Assembly (NCBI GenBank): GCA_947167995.1
Contig: CAMVKS010000011.1
Location: 1 to 63,454 of the forward strand
Length of the DNA: 63,454 nucleotides
Direction of reading: 5' to 3'
Origin: an uncultured Prevotellaceae bacterium
GTDB lineage: Bacteria > Bacteroidota > Bacteroidia > Bacteroidales > Muribaculaceae
Shown here: positions 27,801 to 35,557 of the stretch, one piece after another
How positions within the stretch are numbered: the stretch's first letter is position 1
Layout of the letters: every line of letters begins with the position of its first letter
Translations under genes and position numbers: made by a program
The notes under the pieces: generated by a model
Database searches by the model: none
What the model was told of the DNA's origin: nothing
What the model saw: the letters and a program-made list of their open reading frames with translations, nothing else

Positions 27801-29718
27801 TCGCTGTACGTAAAGAACCGAAACATTTTGTATTAGCTTGAGTAGAGAAATATGAACTGTATGCTAAATGAATATCATTAGCTGCCCAAGCATAGTTTCT
27901 TCCTCCTATGAATACTCCATCAGCAGTAGTATTACCTGTACCTGTACTTTGTGTGTAAGATGTGTTTGGTGTCTTTATCCACTTTTGGCCATGAGCACCA
28001 GTATTGAAAGAAGCATCAGTACTTGCAGTCCAAGCTCCAAATACCGACATTTTGAGCCAACCAGCTCCATTCTCATTGTCTTCTTCATATACATATAAAT
28101 GATCTAAATAACTAGAATTCCAACCAGCCTGATCGATGGTTGAATACTTAGCGATGTTGAGATAGTTGTCGCTTGCTGAGCCGCTGTTGTCGGCAGTAGC
28201 GTTGAGTTGCACGGTCTTAGACTCAGTGCCGTTGCATGTGAACGTTACTGAGCCGGTATAAGTTCCTTCGGATGTACTGCTGAATTTCACTTTCACTGTA
28301 ACTTTGCCGCCTGAGCTGAGGCTAGACGATGCTATAGTGCGTGAAGTCACCTCATTGTTGTTGTCATCAAGCAACTTGAAATTATTGCCGCTCACGGTGA
28401 CAGTGACATTGTTGCTGATGTTGTGAGCTGTCAAGGTGATGGGCAGAACTTGATTACCACCAGGGCTGGTCATGAACGACAGTGTACCTGGACTAACAAA
28501 CAACTCTGGCTCGAAAGCACTTTCAGGAGGTGTGATGCCAATAACCATCATCTGACTCTGGTTGAAAGTGTAAGAACCGCCACTTTGGCCTGTTGAACTA
28601 GTACCTGTTCCAAATGCATTCATTGCGCAGTAGCCGTTGCCTTCACCGCTCCATCCCCAGTTGATGTGGTAGGTGTTGTCGCCAGCATTATATCCATCAA
28701 CATTGAATGCGTGTCCTCCATTACTGGCATCAACGCCAAGATAGACCACTGGGCGTCCAGCCAAAAGTTCAGCTTGTAGCATGTTTGCCCAGTTTGTCTC
28801 GTTATAGCTTGACTTATATACAACTTGGCAACTATTGTCATATCCAAAGCCTTTGAACATTGTCACGAAGTTTTGAACTGCGGCAGTTGATATGCCACTG
28901 GCATTGCGACCATATCCCATCTTTTCGGCCTGGCCCACATAACGCATAAGAGTGGCGACGGCATTTCCTTGAGCTGTAGTGTAGCTGCTCTTGTAGCTGT
29001 CGCGCATGTTTGCCCAATCAAAAGTTGTAGCTGGCAAAGAAGGGTAAGTGAATGTCACTTCATTAGATGAATAATACGAAGACGAGATATCTAATTTCCC
29101 AGTGTAGGAAGCTAAAGCGCTAACTTGAGCTTTCGGCCATTTCCAGTAGTACATCACCTGTGCTGCCGAGGTTGCCGGGCAGCCGGTTACACACTGGTAG
29201 GTTGTGCCGTTGTAGGTGAACCGACATTGGTTGTAATAAGGCGCACTCTGATCCCAGTTGCAAGTAAGCATTGGTGACACAGAAGATGCCTTAAGATGAG
29301 GGTTCTGTTTCATTAAATCCGAAAGCCTCTCCACTTTAGCGTCGGGGTTGCATAGCAGCCAGTCGAGTTGCTCTTTGTAGCCGTTGAGCCATGCCTGCAT
29401 GTTAGTAGGGATGTTGTTGATGTCGAGTGGTGCGTCGCCCACTGCGAGGATTTCCTCGGCTCGGTCGTCTCCCGAGACGATGACATAGCACGTGGCTGTG
29501 TTGAAGATGTAGTAGACAGGCATCATGGTCTTGTCACCAAGTTCGGTTTTAATCAGTGTCGCGCCACTGGTGCCTGTCGACATCAACCTGCCGTCGCTCA
29601 CCATGCGAGACACGCATCTCTCTGCTTTCTGCCTTGCCGTGGAGACATCCACAGTGGCAGCCATTGCTGCGGAGGATGCCGCAACAAGGGCAATGATAAG
29701 TAATAAGACTTTTTTCAT
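24832..29718 (-). CDS. Giant secreted C10 cysteine peptidase with T9SS-like tail
   Basis: 1628 residues, the largest protein in the window. Signal peptide (about 1-21), streptopain-type propeptide, catalytic Cys180 in TGCPATSAAQ and His336 in GGHAFNVDGYN, then NWGWSGEGNGYC. Downstream modules are an ASH-like repeat (about 410-510), a first shared module (about 512-735), another ASH-like repeat, a second shared module (about 837-1058), an FN3 domain split by a choice-of-anchor-J-like insert (about 1065-1305), an OB-like region and a C-terminal T9SS-like tail (VVGVEYVNAAGIV and FKGVNIIVTRYSDGTTTT). This sorting tail is of a different subtype from those at 13883 and 18443. Promoter at 29782-29813, terminator at 24761. 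Confidence 0.92.
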   Translation of the reverse strand: MKKVLLLIIALVAASSAAMAATVDVSTARQKAERCVSRMVSDGRLMSTGTSGATLIKTELGDKTMMPVYYIFNTATCYVIVSGDDRAEEILAVGDAPLDINNIPTNMQAWLNGYKEQLDWLLCNPDAKVERLSDLMKQNPHLKASSVSPMLTCNWDQSAPYYNQCRFTYNGTTYQCVTGCPATSAAQVMYYWKWPKAQVSALASYTGKLDISSSYYSSNEVTFTYPSLPATTFDWANMRDSYKSSYTTAQGNAVATLMRYVGQAEKMGYGRNASGISTAAVQNFVTMFKGFGYDNSCQVVYKSSYNETNWANMLQAELLAGRPVVYLGVDASNGGHAFNVDGYNAGDNTYHINWGWSGEGNGYCAMNAFGTGTSSTGQSGGSYTFNQSQMMVIGITPPESAFEPELFVSPGTLSFMTSPGGNQVLPITLTAHNISNNVTVTVSGNNFKLLDDNNNEVTSRTIASSSLSSGGKVTVKVKFSSTSEGTYTGSVTFTCNGTESKTVQLNATADNSGSASDNYLNIAKYSTIDQAGWNSSYLDHLYVYEEDNENGAGWLKMSVFGAWTASTDASFNTGAHGQKWIKTPNTSYTQSTGTGNTTADGVFIGGRNYAWAANDIHLAYSSYFSTQANTKCFGSLRTATTTAKTITFYVTNCNAVKLYGKTNTATNTNHASKPATLKVYNNATGELVGEATPVTTRNTVFNYEVSDLSESAVYRVEATCYMAYFYTIAFSTPLPAIVTDKTGLGYLAPPSSSMTKSFNLTGSQLTDDVTATITGDDAEYFSLEETTFDYNDVMIDGVDVNVTFNAPQETGEYEATLTLTSGDLTKTLSLYGQVADKGSAQWEYLDIQQYASLDASGWQNSDDLSSIGITKVYEFTRDNDNLEAWLTIPPSMVALGYMYDNQYWAGFAADDDNINFLSRTWSAADVFKGRSNYFSSQTYAGIGHSSASSSSNTNFAYTYYCVTNCSKFKARIYNYAPTATSTAVNYTYIMIKEMYLDENGNIEDIAEDYLYGTYDVTQNSEITFEYDGLDPEKAYYIILGSPRAVFEELAFCTPLPELPGKPIDVEADPGVTTADITWTPGKNNESWNLRWRPYVDPINTDRIWDFEDESQFEEFTTVDSDGDGYNWSYATGSSHSGTGVLTSASYISSGALTPDNWLISPKIKLGGSVSFWYAGQDPSYASEVFKVYIYQGDEIPANVSSFTALSGDITATGDMQEYTANLSSYSGTGYIAIRHYNVTDMFRLNIDDFEVLVPDAVEWTYCNNVTSPYTITGLTPETTYETQVQGVNSLAASAWTPNPALQFTTLAAPVTASLATIESEGVKGKSYVISDELVVVYPDYTNGILYCKDQGNASIDPSTILDGQIDFMNDANLTGTTGQCGRDWDQSNWVALKFPADASISSLFNGIEGKKIKAGTVTGRYTDTNNYTIEVLPVDGTYTLTFNGTADYEKNVYCAANFVESNLNTGGNTGAVGPHGDHYFFMNPKIQEVCEITFAMWNGEMFVTPDNTSIQGAFHVDWSRNSTGGMPTLQEGQTYRFVAVVCHPAKLSSMGGGDTPSDNYVVYPTNLTGDDNIVTGINGVYSGGHGEVVGVEYVNAAGIVSKTPFKGVNIIVTRYSDGTTTTVKKVFK

Positions 29719-29781
29719 TTTTGATTTAGTTAATTTATGGTGTTTAGTTAATTATTTACCGATAAATTGGTTATTAATATG

Positions 29782-29813
29782 CAAAAATAATAACCTTTTT
29801 CATAAAAACCAAA
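29782..29813 (-). promoter_or_regulatory. Promoter of the giant C10 gene
   Basis: On the minus strand TATTTTTG is at 29782-29789 and TTTG at 29810-29813, with a 20-bp spacer. Confidence 0.6.
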
Positions 29814-29903
29814 TAAACATTGAAAAATTATTAATTCTGGCAGTGTGTAAAATGCATAAAATGTTATTAGTGTCCGGATAAATGTTTGACCTATAGGTCG
29901 GGA

Positions 29904-29965
29904 TTATAGGAATTATTAGGAATTATAGGAATTATTAGGAATTATAGGAATTATTAGGAATTATA
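29904..29965 (+). repeat. 19-bp tandem repeat, 3 copies plus a partial
   Basis: The unit TTATAGGAATTATTAGGAA is repeated perfectly at 29904, 29923 and 29942, followed by TTATA. Each unit contains two GGAATTAT-like halves. Confidence 0.9.
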
Positions 29966-29974
29966 ATTATTTTT

Positions 29975-30010
29975 GACATAAGAACATGATTTTTTTGGAC
30001 ATAAGAACAT
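29975..30010 (+). repeat. Direct repeat GACATAAGAACAT x2
   Basis: The 13 bases occur at 29975-29987 and 29998-30010, 23 bp apart start to start, which is about two helical turns. Confidence 0.75.
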
Positions 30011-30073
30011 ATTCCTATCACATGTTGCCCGGGCACTGATGAATTTTTATGCCCTGCGTCAGCAGGTTTTGGC

Positions 30074-30109
30074 AAAAAAAGCTGACACGCGATGTGCGTG
30101 CCAGCTTTT
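30074..30109 (-). terminator. Terminator of the receptor-lipoprotein operon
   Basis: The arms (30077-30090 and 30096-30109) form an AAAAGCTG-C-CACGC hairpin with one mismatch. On the minus strand it is followed by a T tract. Confidence 0.75.
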
Positions 30110-30148
30110 GCTGTTTATTTGGGTTTAACCAAAGTTGTCTGTCTTGGC

Positions 30149-31678
30149 TTATTCACTCTTAGAGTGCGAGAAGTAGATACCGTTGTAAAGCTCAATCTTA
30201 CCATTGAAGGTAGTCTTGTAACCTATAACTGTAAGTTGGTCTTCAACCTCAATGCCAGCAGTAGTGAGCCAGTTCTTACGGTTGTCGCCAGTAGCGCCCC
30301 AGCCTGGGTAGCAGCCATATACATATACGTCAGCATCGTCGTCGCTCAAAGTAAGGTTGCCATAGGTTGGGTTGTCGATATTAGTAATCTGGCCGGTAAG
30401 GCGATAGTATACATTAGGGTCATCGGGCTTGGTGAGGAACTCAGCGATGCTGATATCGGTCACTGGGATGTGGCTCTCATACTGCGCTTCCTTCATCTGT
30501 GGGTTGCCGTTGTGTGAGCTGCGCTTTCCTACCAATGTCACGATGTCGCCTTCCTTCAGCCCCAGAGCCTCGAAATCGCCCTTGGCACCGATGCCATAGA
30601 CATAAACCTGCTCGTCGGTCCAGTCACGCAGATACACGTTGCCATATTGAGAGTTGGCCACCTTCTGAATCACGGCTGTGATGCGATAGAGTGTGGCGTC
30701 CTCATCGGCCTCGAGGAACTCGGTGCAGTTAACCTCTACAATAGAGCCAGTTTGCTTGATAGTTGCAGTTACAGCGCTCTCTTGCGAGCCGTTGCTGGTC
30801 TTGAAGGTGACCTCAGCGCTGCGGTCGCCACCAGCGTTAGCGCCAGCATGGAAGGTTACGGTGGGGTTGCTGCCACCAGTGATGTTGTTGATAGAGAGCC
30901 AGCTCTTGGCTGCCTCGGGAATCTCAACGCTCACACCGTTGCCCTTGCTGGTGAGGTTAACAGTCACGTTACCACCCTCGAGAGGAATAGTTGCGTCCTC
31001 GGGGTCGATGCTCTCAACCTTGAGCAGTGATTTCACCAGCTTAATAACAGAAACATCCACGAGCTCGGCAGCACCATTATAGAACTTCAATGGACCCTCA
31101 ACGGTGATGATGTCGCCTTCCTCGATGCCCCAGTCGGCAATGGGGAAGCCCTTGGTCTTGCCACTCTTGTTGAGAGTGCCGTAAATCTGAAGGTTGCCGG
31201 TGCCATCGTTGATGTAGAAGTTGCCATACTCCAAGTTGTAGATGTTGTTAACGGCACCTGTGACGCGGTAGGTCATGCCCTCGTTGCCAGCGGCAACCTC
31301 GGCGCAAGTGGCAGTCTTAATTTCCGACAGACCCTGAAGCACCTTGATGTGTTGCTTGCGTCCTGCACAAGAGATGGTCAGGTCGACCGAGCGTCCGTTA
31401 AGAGCTGCATCGGCCGAGAAAGTCACCTCGGTCTCACCGGCACTACCCTGCTGTGGAGTGATAGTGAGCCACGAAGGAATATTCTCAATATCATCAAAGC
31501 TCCACGAGTCCTTGGCAGTGACAATAATCGATGTTGAGCCACCTTCCTTGTCAATGGCTACATAAGATCGCGACACTTGAATCTCGTCGAGCAAGGTGAT
31601 CTTGTCGTCGTCGGAGCAGCTTACCAGCATTGCACCGATGAGTGCAATAAATGCGGGAATAAAATATCTTAGTTTCAT
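30149..31678 (-). CDS. BACON / OB-fold surface lipoprotein
   Basis: 509 residues with a lipoprotein signal ending at Cys21 (MLVSC) followed by SDDD, an acidic stretch of the sort seen in surface-exposed Bacteroidetes lipoproteins. Domain order as I read it: BACON (about 33-118), OB-like (about 120-212), BACON (about 214-310), OB-like (about 312-405), OB-like (about 406-503). The OB units share phrases such as YGNFYINDGTG, YGNVYLRDW and YGNLTLSDD, each followed by a GIEEGD or GLKEGD turn. It starts 23 bp after the Oar-like receptor gene ends, so it is the second gene of that operon. It takes the place of a SusD-like partner but is not SusD. Confidence 0.85.
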   Translation of the reverse strand: MKLRYFIPAFIALIGAMLVSCSDDDKITLLDEIQVSRSYVAIDKEGGSTSIIVTAKDSWSFDDIENIPSWLTITPQQGSAGETEVTFSADAALNGRSVDLTISCAGRKQHIKVLQGLSEIKTATCAEVAAGNEGMTYRVTGAVNNIYNLEYGNFYINDGTGNLQIYGTLNKSGKTKGFPIADWGIEEGDIITVEGPLKFYNGAAELVDVSVIKLVKSLLKVESIDPEDATIPLEGGNVTVNLTSKGNGVSVEIPEAAKSWLSINNITGGSNPTVTFHAGANAGGDRSAEVTFKTSNGSQESAVTATIKQTGSIVEVNCTEFLEADEDATLYRITAVIQKVANSQYGNVYLRDWTDEQVYVYGIGAKGDFEALGLKEGDIVTLVGKRSSHNGNPQMKEAQYESHIPVTDISIAEFLTKPDDPNVYYRLTGQITNIDNPTYGNLTLSDDDADVYVYGCYPGWGATGDNRKNWLTTAGIEVEDQLTVIGYKTTFNGKIELYNGIYFSHSKSE

Positions 31679-31701
31679 AGTTAGGATATTGCTTTAATTA
31701 A

Positions 31702-34700
31702 TTAATTGAAAATATACTTAATACCGATAGCCACGTTCCAGCACTGACCGATGCTGTGGTTTGGAACCCAAGTCTTGGTGTCGCCGTTGATGGCCTTAAT
31801 AGTAGAGAATGTAGCATATCCGTCGGCGTCAACACCCTCATACTTGAGGATGCGAGCATCGCTACCAATAGCTGGATTCAAGTACTTGCTCACGCCCCAG
31901 CTTGAGTTGAAGAAGTTGAGAACGTTCTTCATGTCGAAGCTCAGCTGGATGGTGTGCTTGGTGTTACCGGCACGGAAAGTGAAGTCGTGCTTGTAACCCA
32001 GGTCGATGCGGTGTACCCATGGGCTGTAAACGCTGTAGCCCTCGGCATAGTCACCCTGATGGTTCTTCAGGTAGCTGTCTTTGTGCAGATAGGCCATGAA
32101 TCGCTCTTGGTCGTCTTGTGAAACGAAGCGGAACTCACGGTTAGCAACCTGCTCGTCGGTTGGGATGTAGATTGCGTCGTAGTTGTAGCCGTCGCCGTTC
32201 ATGTCGTTGCTGGTCATGTAAGAGTAGTTGTAACCTCCACGCCAGGTCTCATAGATGAGGCTGTAGTGGTTGCCGCTGCGGTCGTGCAGAGTAGCGCTTG
32301 CGATGAAACGGTCGGGGGTGACATACTGCGAGTTGTGCAGGCGGATGTTGTTAGGACCTTCCCAAGTGGGAACATAGGTGAAGGCACTCTCGGCAGCCGA
32401 ACCTGGCATGCCTGTAACCTCCTTGGCCACGGTGTGGGTGTAAGAAGCCATGAGGCTTACCCACTCGGCGGGACGTGCAGTTGCCATGATGTTGGCACTC
32501 CAGCCGTAACCCTTGCTGGTGTTTTCAAGAACGAAAGCCTTGGTACCAGTGCGGAATCCAGCAGGATAGATGGGACGGTTGTCGGCACCGTTGAATCGAG
32601 CGAAGCCTCCCACGCTTGGAATTGACCAGTCGCTGATAGAAACAGCGTTGACAGTCTTGTTGAAGATGAACTCAGCAGTCATTTCCAATGGGAATGATAC
32701 TGGGAATGCATAGTCGATAGCGATTGATGATTTCCACACTTGTGGCATCTTGAAGTGGGGATCAACGCCATTAACAGCCGATGGAACTGTTCCGTCCTCG
32801 GGCTTAACAGTGGTGGGATAGCCCATCTCGAAGAGCTTGTTCTGCAGGGCAGCGATAGTGGCATGTCCGTTGGCGTCGGTCACGAGACCTCCCTCAAAGA
32901 GGCTCATGTCGGTGTTCTTAGCATTGAGTTGAGCTTGGTATTGTACCATACCGCCGTTGGTGGGCATGTTGGTGAAGAATACCAGTGGCAGACGTCCCGA
33001 GAAGAGACCTGTACCACCACGCACCTTGAGAGTCTTGTTTCCAAAAACATCCCAGATGAAACCTGCGCGAGGCGAGAAAGTGATGCTGGTCTTTGGCCAC
33101 TTGCCAGTGTCGATGTGACGAACGTTGCCATCGTTGTCATAGTAGTCAAGATCCAAGATGGCTTTGTTGGTCATGAGATCTCCGTTGTTGAAGAACAGCC
33201 CGTCGATGCGCAATCCGTAGGTGAGTTTGAAACGGTCGGTAACATTCCATTCATCCTGGCCGTAGATGCCAAGCTTGTTGAACTGAACGCGGGCTGCAGG
33301 AGCAGTCTCGCCGTCGTAGCCGTAGGTCAAGCACACTACCTCGGGGGCAGCGCCGTTGATGAAGTCGTCAACGCTCTGATAACGGTAGTAACCGGTACCG
33401 TTGCGCATGTACTGGTTGTCGGCCATCTGGTGCTCGAAGTTGATACCGGCAGTGATTTTGTGGTTGCCAAGATAGTAGGTGATATCATCCTTGATGTTCC
33501 AAATGGTGTTGTGCACTGCGTTGTTCCAAGTGAAGAGCTCATAACCCAGAGCCATGTAGTTGCCTGTGCTGCCTGTGCCATCGAGGATGTCGATGAATGG
33601 GAACTCGCTTGAGTTGCTGCCACGCACGTCGTCAAGTTTTGACCAAGTGGCGAGGAACTGGTTAGACAGGTTGTCGGTCAAGCGGCTGTTCAAGTCGAAT
33701 GAGAGCGAGTGCACGAGGTTCTGCATCGAGTACATCGAGTTGGCAAAAATCATTGAATACTGTGATGCACGTGCAAAGGCTGAACGTGTGCCACCGTCCA
33801 TTGAAGAAGCGTTGGCTGCATTCCAGATGTTGTTCTTGGTGTAGTTATAGCGTAATGCCAAGTGGTGGTCGCTGTTGATGTTCCAGTCGATGCGGGCAAG
33901 CAGCTTGTAGTTGCTCTCGTCGGCAGGGAAGTCGGTAAACGAGCCAGTGTCATATCCATAACGGTCCATTACGTGTCTTTGTACTCTTGCCATGTCGGCG
34001 ATAGTTGTGCGAGACAGGTAGTTGTCGGGGTCGGCAACACCGTTCTCCGAAGCACGCCAGCGGTTGGCAACAGTAGGAATCTTCGACATCTCACCATTCA
34101 CAAAGAAGAACAATTTGTTCTTGATGATGGGACCACCGATGGTGAAGCCGTAGGTTGTGGTGCGGTCTTTGTCGCGTGCACCGGCAATCTGCTGTCCTTC
34201 AACAGCGTCGCCACGCATGTGCTCGTTGCGGTGGTAGACGTAGGCACTACCACGGAAGGTGTTGTTACCACTCTTGGTGATGGCGTTCACACCACCGCCA
34301 ATGAAGTTGGTCTGACGCACGTCATAAGGCGAAATCACTACTTGCATCTCCTCGATAGCGTCGAGAGAGATGGGGTTGCCACCACCAGGAAGCTTGTCGC
34401 TGAGGCCGAAGTTGTTGTTGAAGTTTGCACCGTCAACGGTGAAGTTGGCAGTACGTCCATCGGTACCTGCGAAGCTCATTCCGTTACCTCCATAAGGCGA
34501 GAGTCGTGTAACGTCGGTGATGCTGCGGGTCACAGTGGGCAGGTTGGTGATTTGAGCATTGGTGATGTTGGTTGATGCACCAGTCTTGTCGATGGCGAAT
34601 TTAGATCCCGAGGCAACAACCACCACCTCGTCGAGCTGGTTGGCGTCGGTAGTCATCGCAACTTGCTGGAGATTGTAGTTCTCACCAAGTTCAAGAACAA

Positions 34701-34983
34701 TACCCGTGATTGTGGTGTTCTGGTAGCCTATGTAAGACATAGTAGCAGTGTAAGGTCCACCGGGACGCATACCTTGGATGTTGAAACGTCCATCCAAATT
34801 GCTCACTGCATTGTACTCGGTTCCTGATGGGCCGTGTACAAGCTTTACTACCGCGCCAATGAGTGGCTCATTGGCTTCATCGACGATTACACCCGAGATA
34901 GAGGAGGTGGTAATCTGCGCATTCAACGATATTGCTCCTGCGAGCAACATCATCAGCGTTGAGAAGTAAAATCTTTTAAGCAT
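31702..34983 (-). CDS. Oar-like TonB-dependent outer-membrane receptor
   Basis: 1093 residues: signal peptide (about 1-22), a carboxypeptidase-regulatory-like beta-sandwich (about 26-112; ISGVIVDEANEPLIGAVV), a TonB plug (about 120-235; LPTVTRSITDVTRLSP, NFTVDGANFNNNFG, IEEMQVVISPYDVRQ) and a long 22-strand-type barrel ending in NVAIGIKYIFN. The NFIGGGVNAITKSGNNTFRG motif is typical of the Oar branch rather than SusC. TonB-dependent proteins of this kind import substrates or export proteins in an energy-dependent way; the substrate here is unknown. First gene of an operon with the BACON/OB lipoprotein. A long leader with a perfect 16-bp hairpin precedes it. Confidence 0.9.
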   Translation of the reverse strand: MLKRFYFSTLMMLLAGAISLNAQITTSSISGVIVDEANEPLIGAVVKLVHGPSGTEYNAVSNLDGRFNIQGMRPGGPYTATMSYIGYQNTTITGIVLELGENYNLQQVAMTTDANQLDEVVVVASGSKFAIDKTGASTNITNAQITNLPTVTRSITDVTRLSPYGGNGMSFAGTDGRTANFTVDGANFNNNFGLSDKLPGGGNPISLDAIEEMQVVISPYDVRQTNFIGGGVNAITKSGNNTFRGSAYVYHRNEHMRGDAVEGQQIAGARDKDRTTTYGFTIGGPIIKNKLFFFVNGEMSKIPTVANRWRASENGVADPDNYLSRTTIADMARVQRHVMDRYGYDTGSFTDFPADESNYKLLARIDWNINSDHHLALRYNYTKNNIWNAANASSMDGGTRSAFARASQYSMIFANSMYSMQNLVHSLSFDLNSRLTDNLSNQFLATWSKLDDVRGSNSSEFPFIDILDGTGSTGNYMALGYELFTWNNAVHNTIWNIKDDITYYLGNHKITAGINFEHQMADNQYMRNGTGYYRYQSVDDFINGAAPEVVCLTYGYDGETAPAARVQFNKLGIYGQDEWNVTDRFKLTYGLRIDGLFFNNGDLMTNKAILDLDYYDNDGNVRHIDTGKWPKTSITFSPRAGFIWDVFGNKTLKVRGGTGLFSGRLPLVFFTNMPTNGGMVQYQAQLNAKNTDMSLFEGGLVTDANGHATIAALQNKLFEMGYPTTVKPEDGTVPSAVNGVDPHFKMPQVWKSSIAIDYAFPVSFPLEMTAEFIFNKTVNAVSISDWSIPSVGGFARFNGADNRPIYPAGFRTGTKAFVLENTSKGYGWSANIMATARPAEWVSLMASYTHTVAKEVTGMPGSAAESAFTYVPTWEGPNNIRLHNSQYVTPDRFIASATLHDRSGNHYSLIYETWRGGYNYSYMTSNDMNGDGYNYDAIYIPTDEQVANREFRFVSQDDQERFMAYLHKDSYLKNHQGDYAEGYSVYSPWVHRIDLGYKHDFTFRAGNTKHTIQLSFDMKNVLNFFNSSWGVSKYLNPAIGSDARILKYEGVDADGYATFSTIKAINGDTKTWVPNHSIGQCWNVAIGIKYIFN

Positions 34984-35090
34984 AGATTGATTAATAAAAA
35001 AGGATTAAATTAATAATTGTAATTATTGTATTGTTTTTTTGATGTCAATAAAAGTGAATATTTTTTACATAATGATAAGTGTAAATTAAA

Positions 35091-35140
35091 AGACAACACA
35101 CCGCTACTGGTGGGTCGACCTTGATAGCGGTGTGTTGTCT
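35091..35140 (-). promoter_or_regulatory. Perfect 16-bp hairpin: attenuator or small-RNA end
   Basis: AGACAACACACCGCTA (35091-35106) pairs with 35125-35140 around an 18-nt loop that contains the palindrome GGTCGACC. On the minus strand it is followed by TTTAATTT, as in a weak intrinsic terminator. It sits about 110 bp before the receptor ATG and about 140 bp after the presumed promoter. Confidence 0.6.
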
Positions 35141-35277
35141 ATACTTTTTGCCTTGTCATACAGTTTGTGCGATATCAATTCTCCAGCAGTATGTGTCTCA
35201 CTGCCAGGCGCAAAAGCTTCGAATATAAAAAACTGTAACAAAGCCATTTCTAATGGAGCAAAGCTCTAATTGTGGTG

Positions 35278-35305
35278 CAAAGGTATTGATTATTTCTATA
35301 ACAAA
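35278..35305 (-). promoter_or_regulatory. Candidate promoter of the receptor operon
   Basis: On the minus strand TACCTTTG is at 35278-35285 with TTTG at 35302-35305; the spacer is a short 16 bp. It is the only TAnnTTTG I find in the upstream region, implying a leader of nearly 290 nt. Confidence 0.45.
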
Positions 35306-35510
35306 AAAATCATTTTGAGAGGATTTTTTCACATTAACGATTTTAACTAAAAAGTCATTAAAAGCAGGTGCAAAAATGGTGGCATAAATCCACCTGGATT
35401 TAAAATGTGACGTTGCTGCCTCTACCCCGACAGTGCTCTCAAATGACTCAAATGGAATCCTTTTTTATAAAAAGAACTGATATGGGCTTCATAAAAAGCA
35501 AAAAAATACA

Positions 35511-35518
35511 TATATTTG
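35511..35518 (+). promoter_or_regulatory. -7 box upstream of the 35558 gene
   Basis: TATATTTG lies 39 bp before the ATG. No clear -33 element is visible. Confidence 0.4.
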
Positions 35519-35557
35519 CAAATTAGTTAGCAATTGCATACTTTAAACACTATAGCT

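Larger units (their letters stand above)
29719..30148. other. Intergenic region with tandem and direct repeats
   Basis: The spacer carries the promoter of the C10 gene, three 19-bp tandem units (29904-29960), a 13-bp direct repeat (29975 and 29998) and the terminator of the lipoprotein gene. No convincing gene is present. Confidence 0.7.
34984..35557. other. Divergent regulatory region with hairpin
   Basis: The 574-bp spacer lies between the receptor gene (minus) and a dockerin gene (plus). It holds a promoter for each side and a perfect 16-bp inverted repeat (35091-35140) inside the presumed receptor leader. No ORF is convincing. Confidence 0.7.

Noticed and set aside
29904-29965. CRISPR array
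   Set aside because: The 19-bp units are directly abutting with no spacers, and no cas genes are present.
30149-34983. Polysaccharide utilisation locus (SusC/SusD pair)
   Set aside because: The receptor is of the Oar branch and the partner lipoprotein has BACON and OB-like domains, not the SusD helical fold. No glycoside hydrolases or lyases are nearby.
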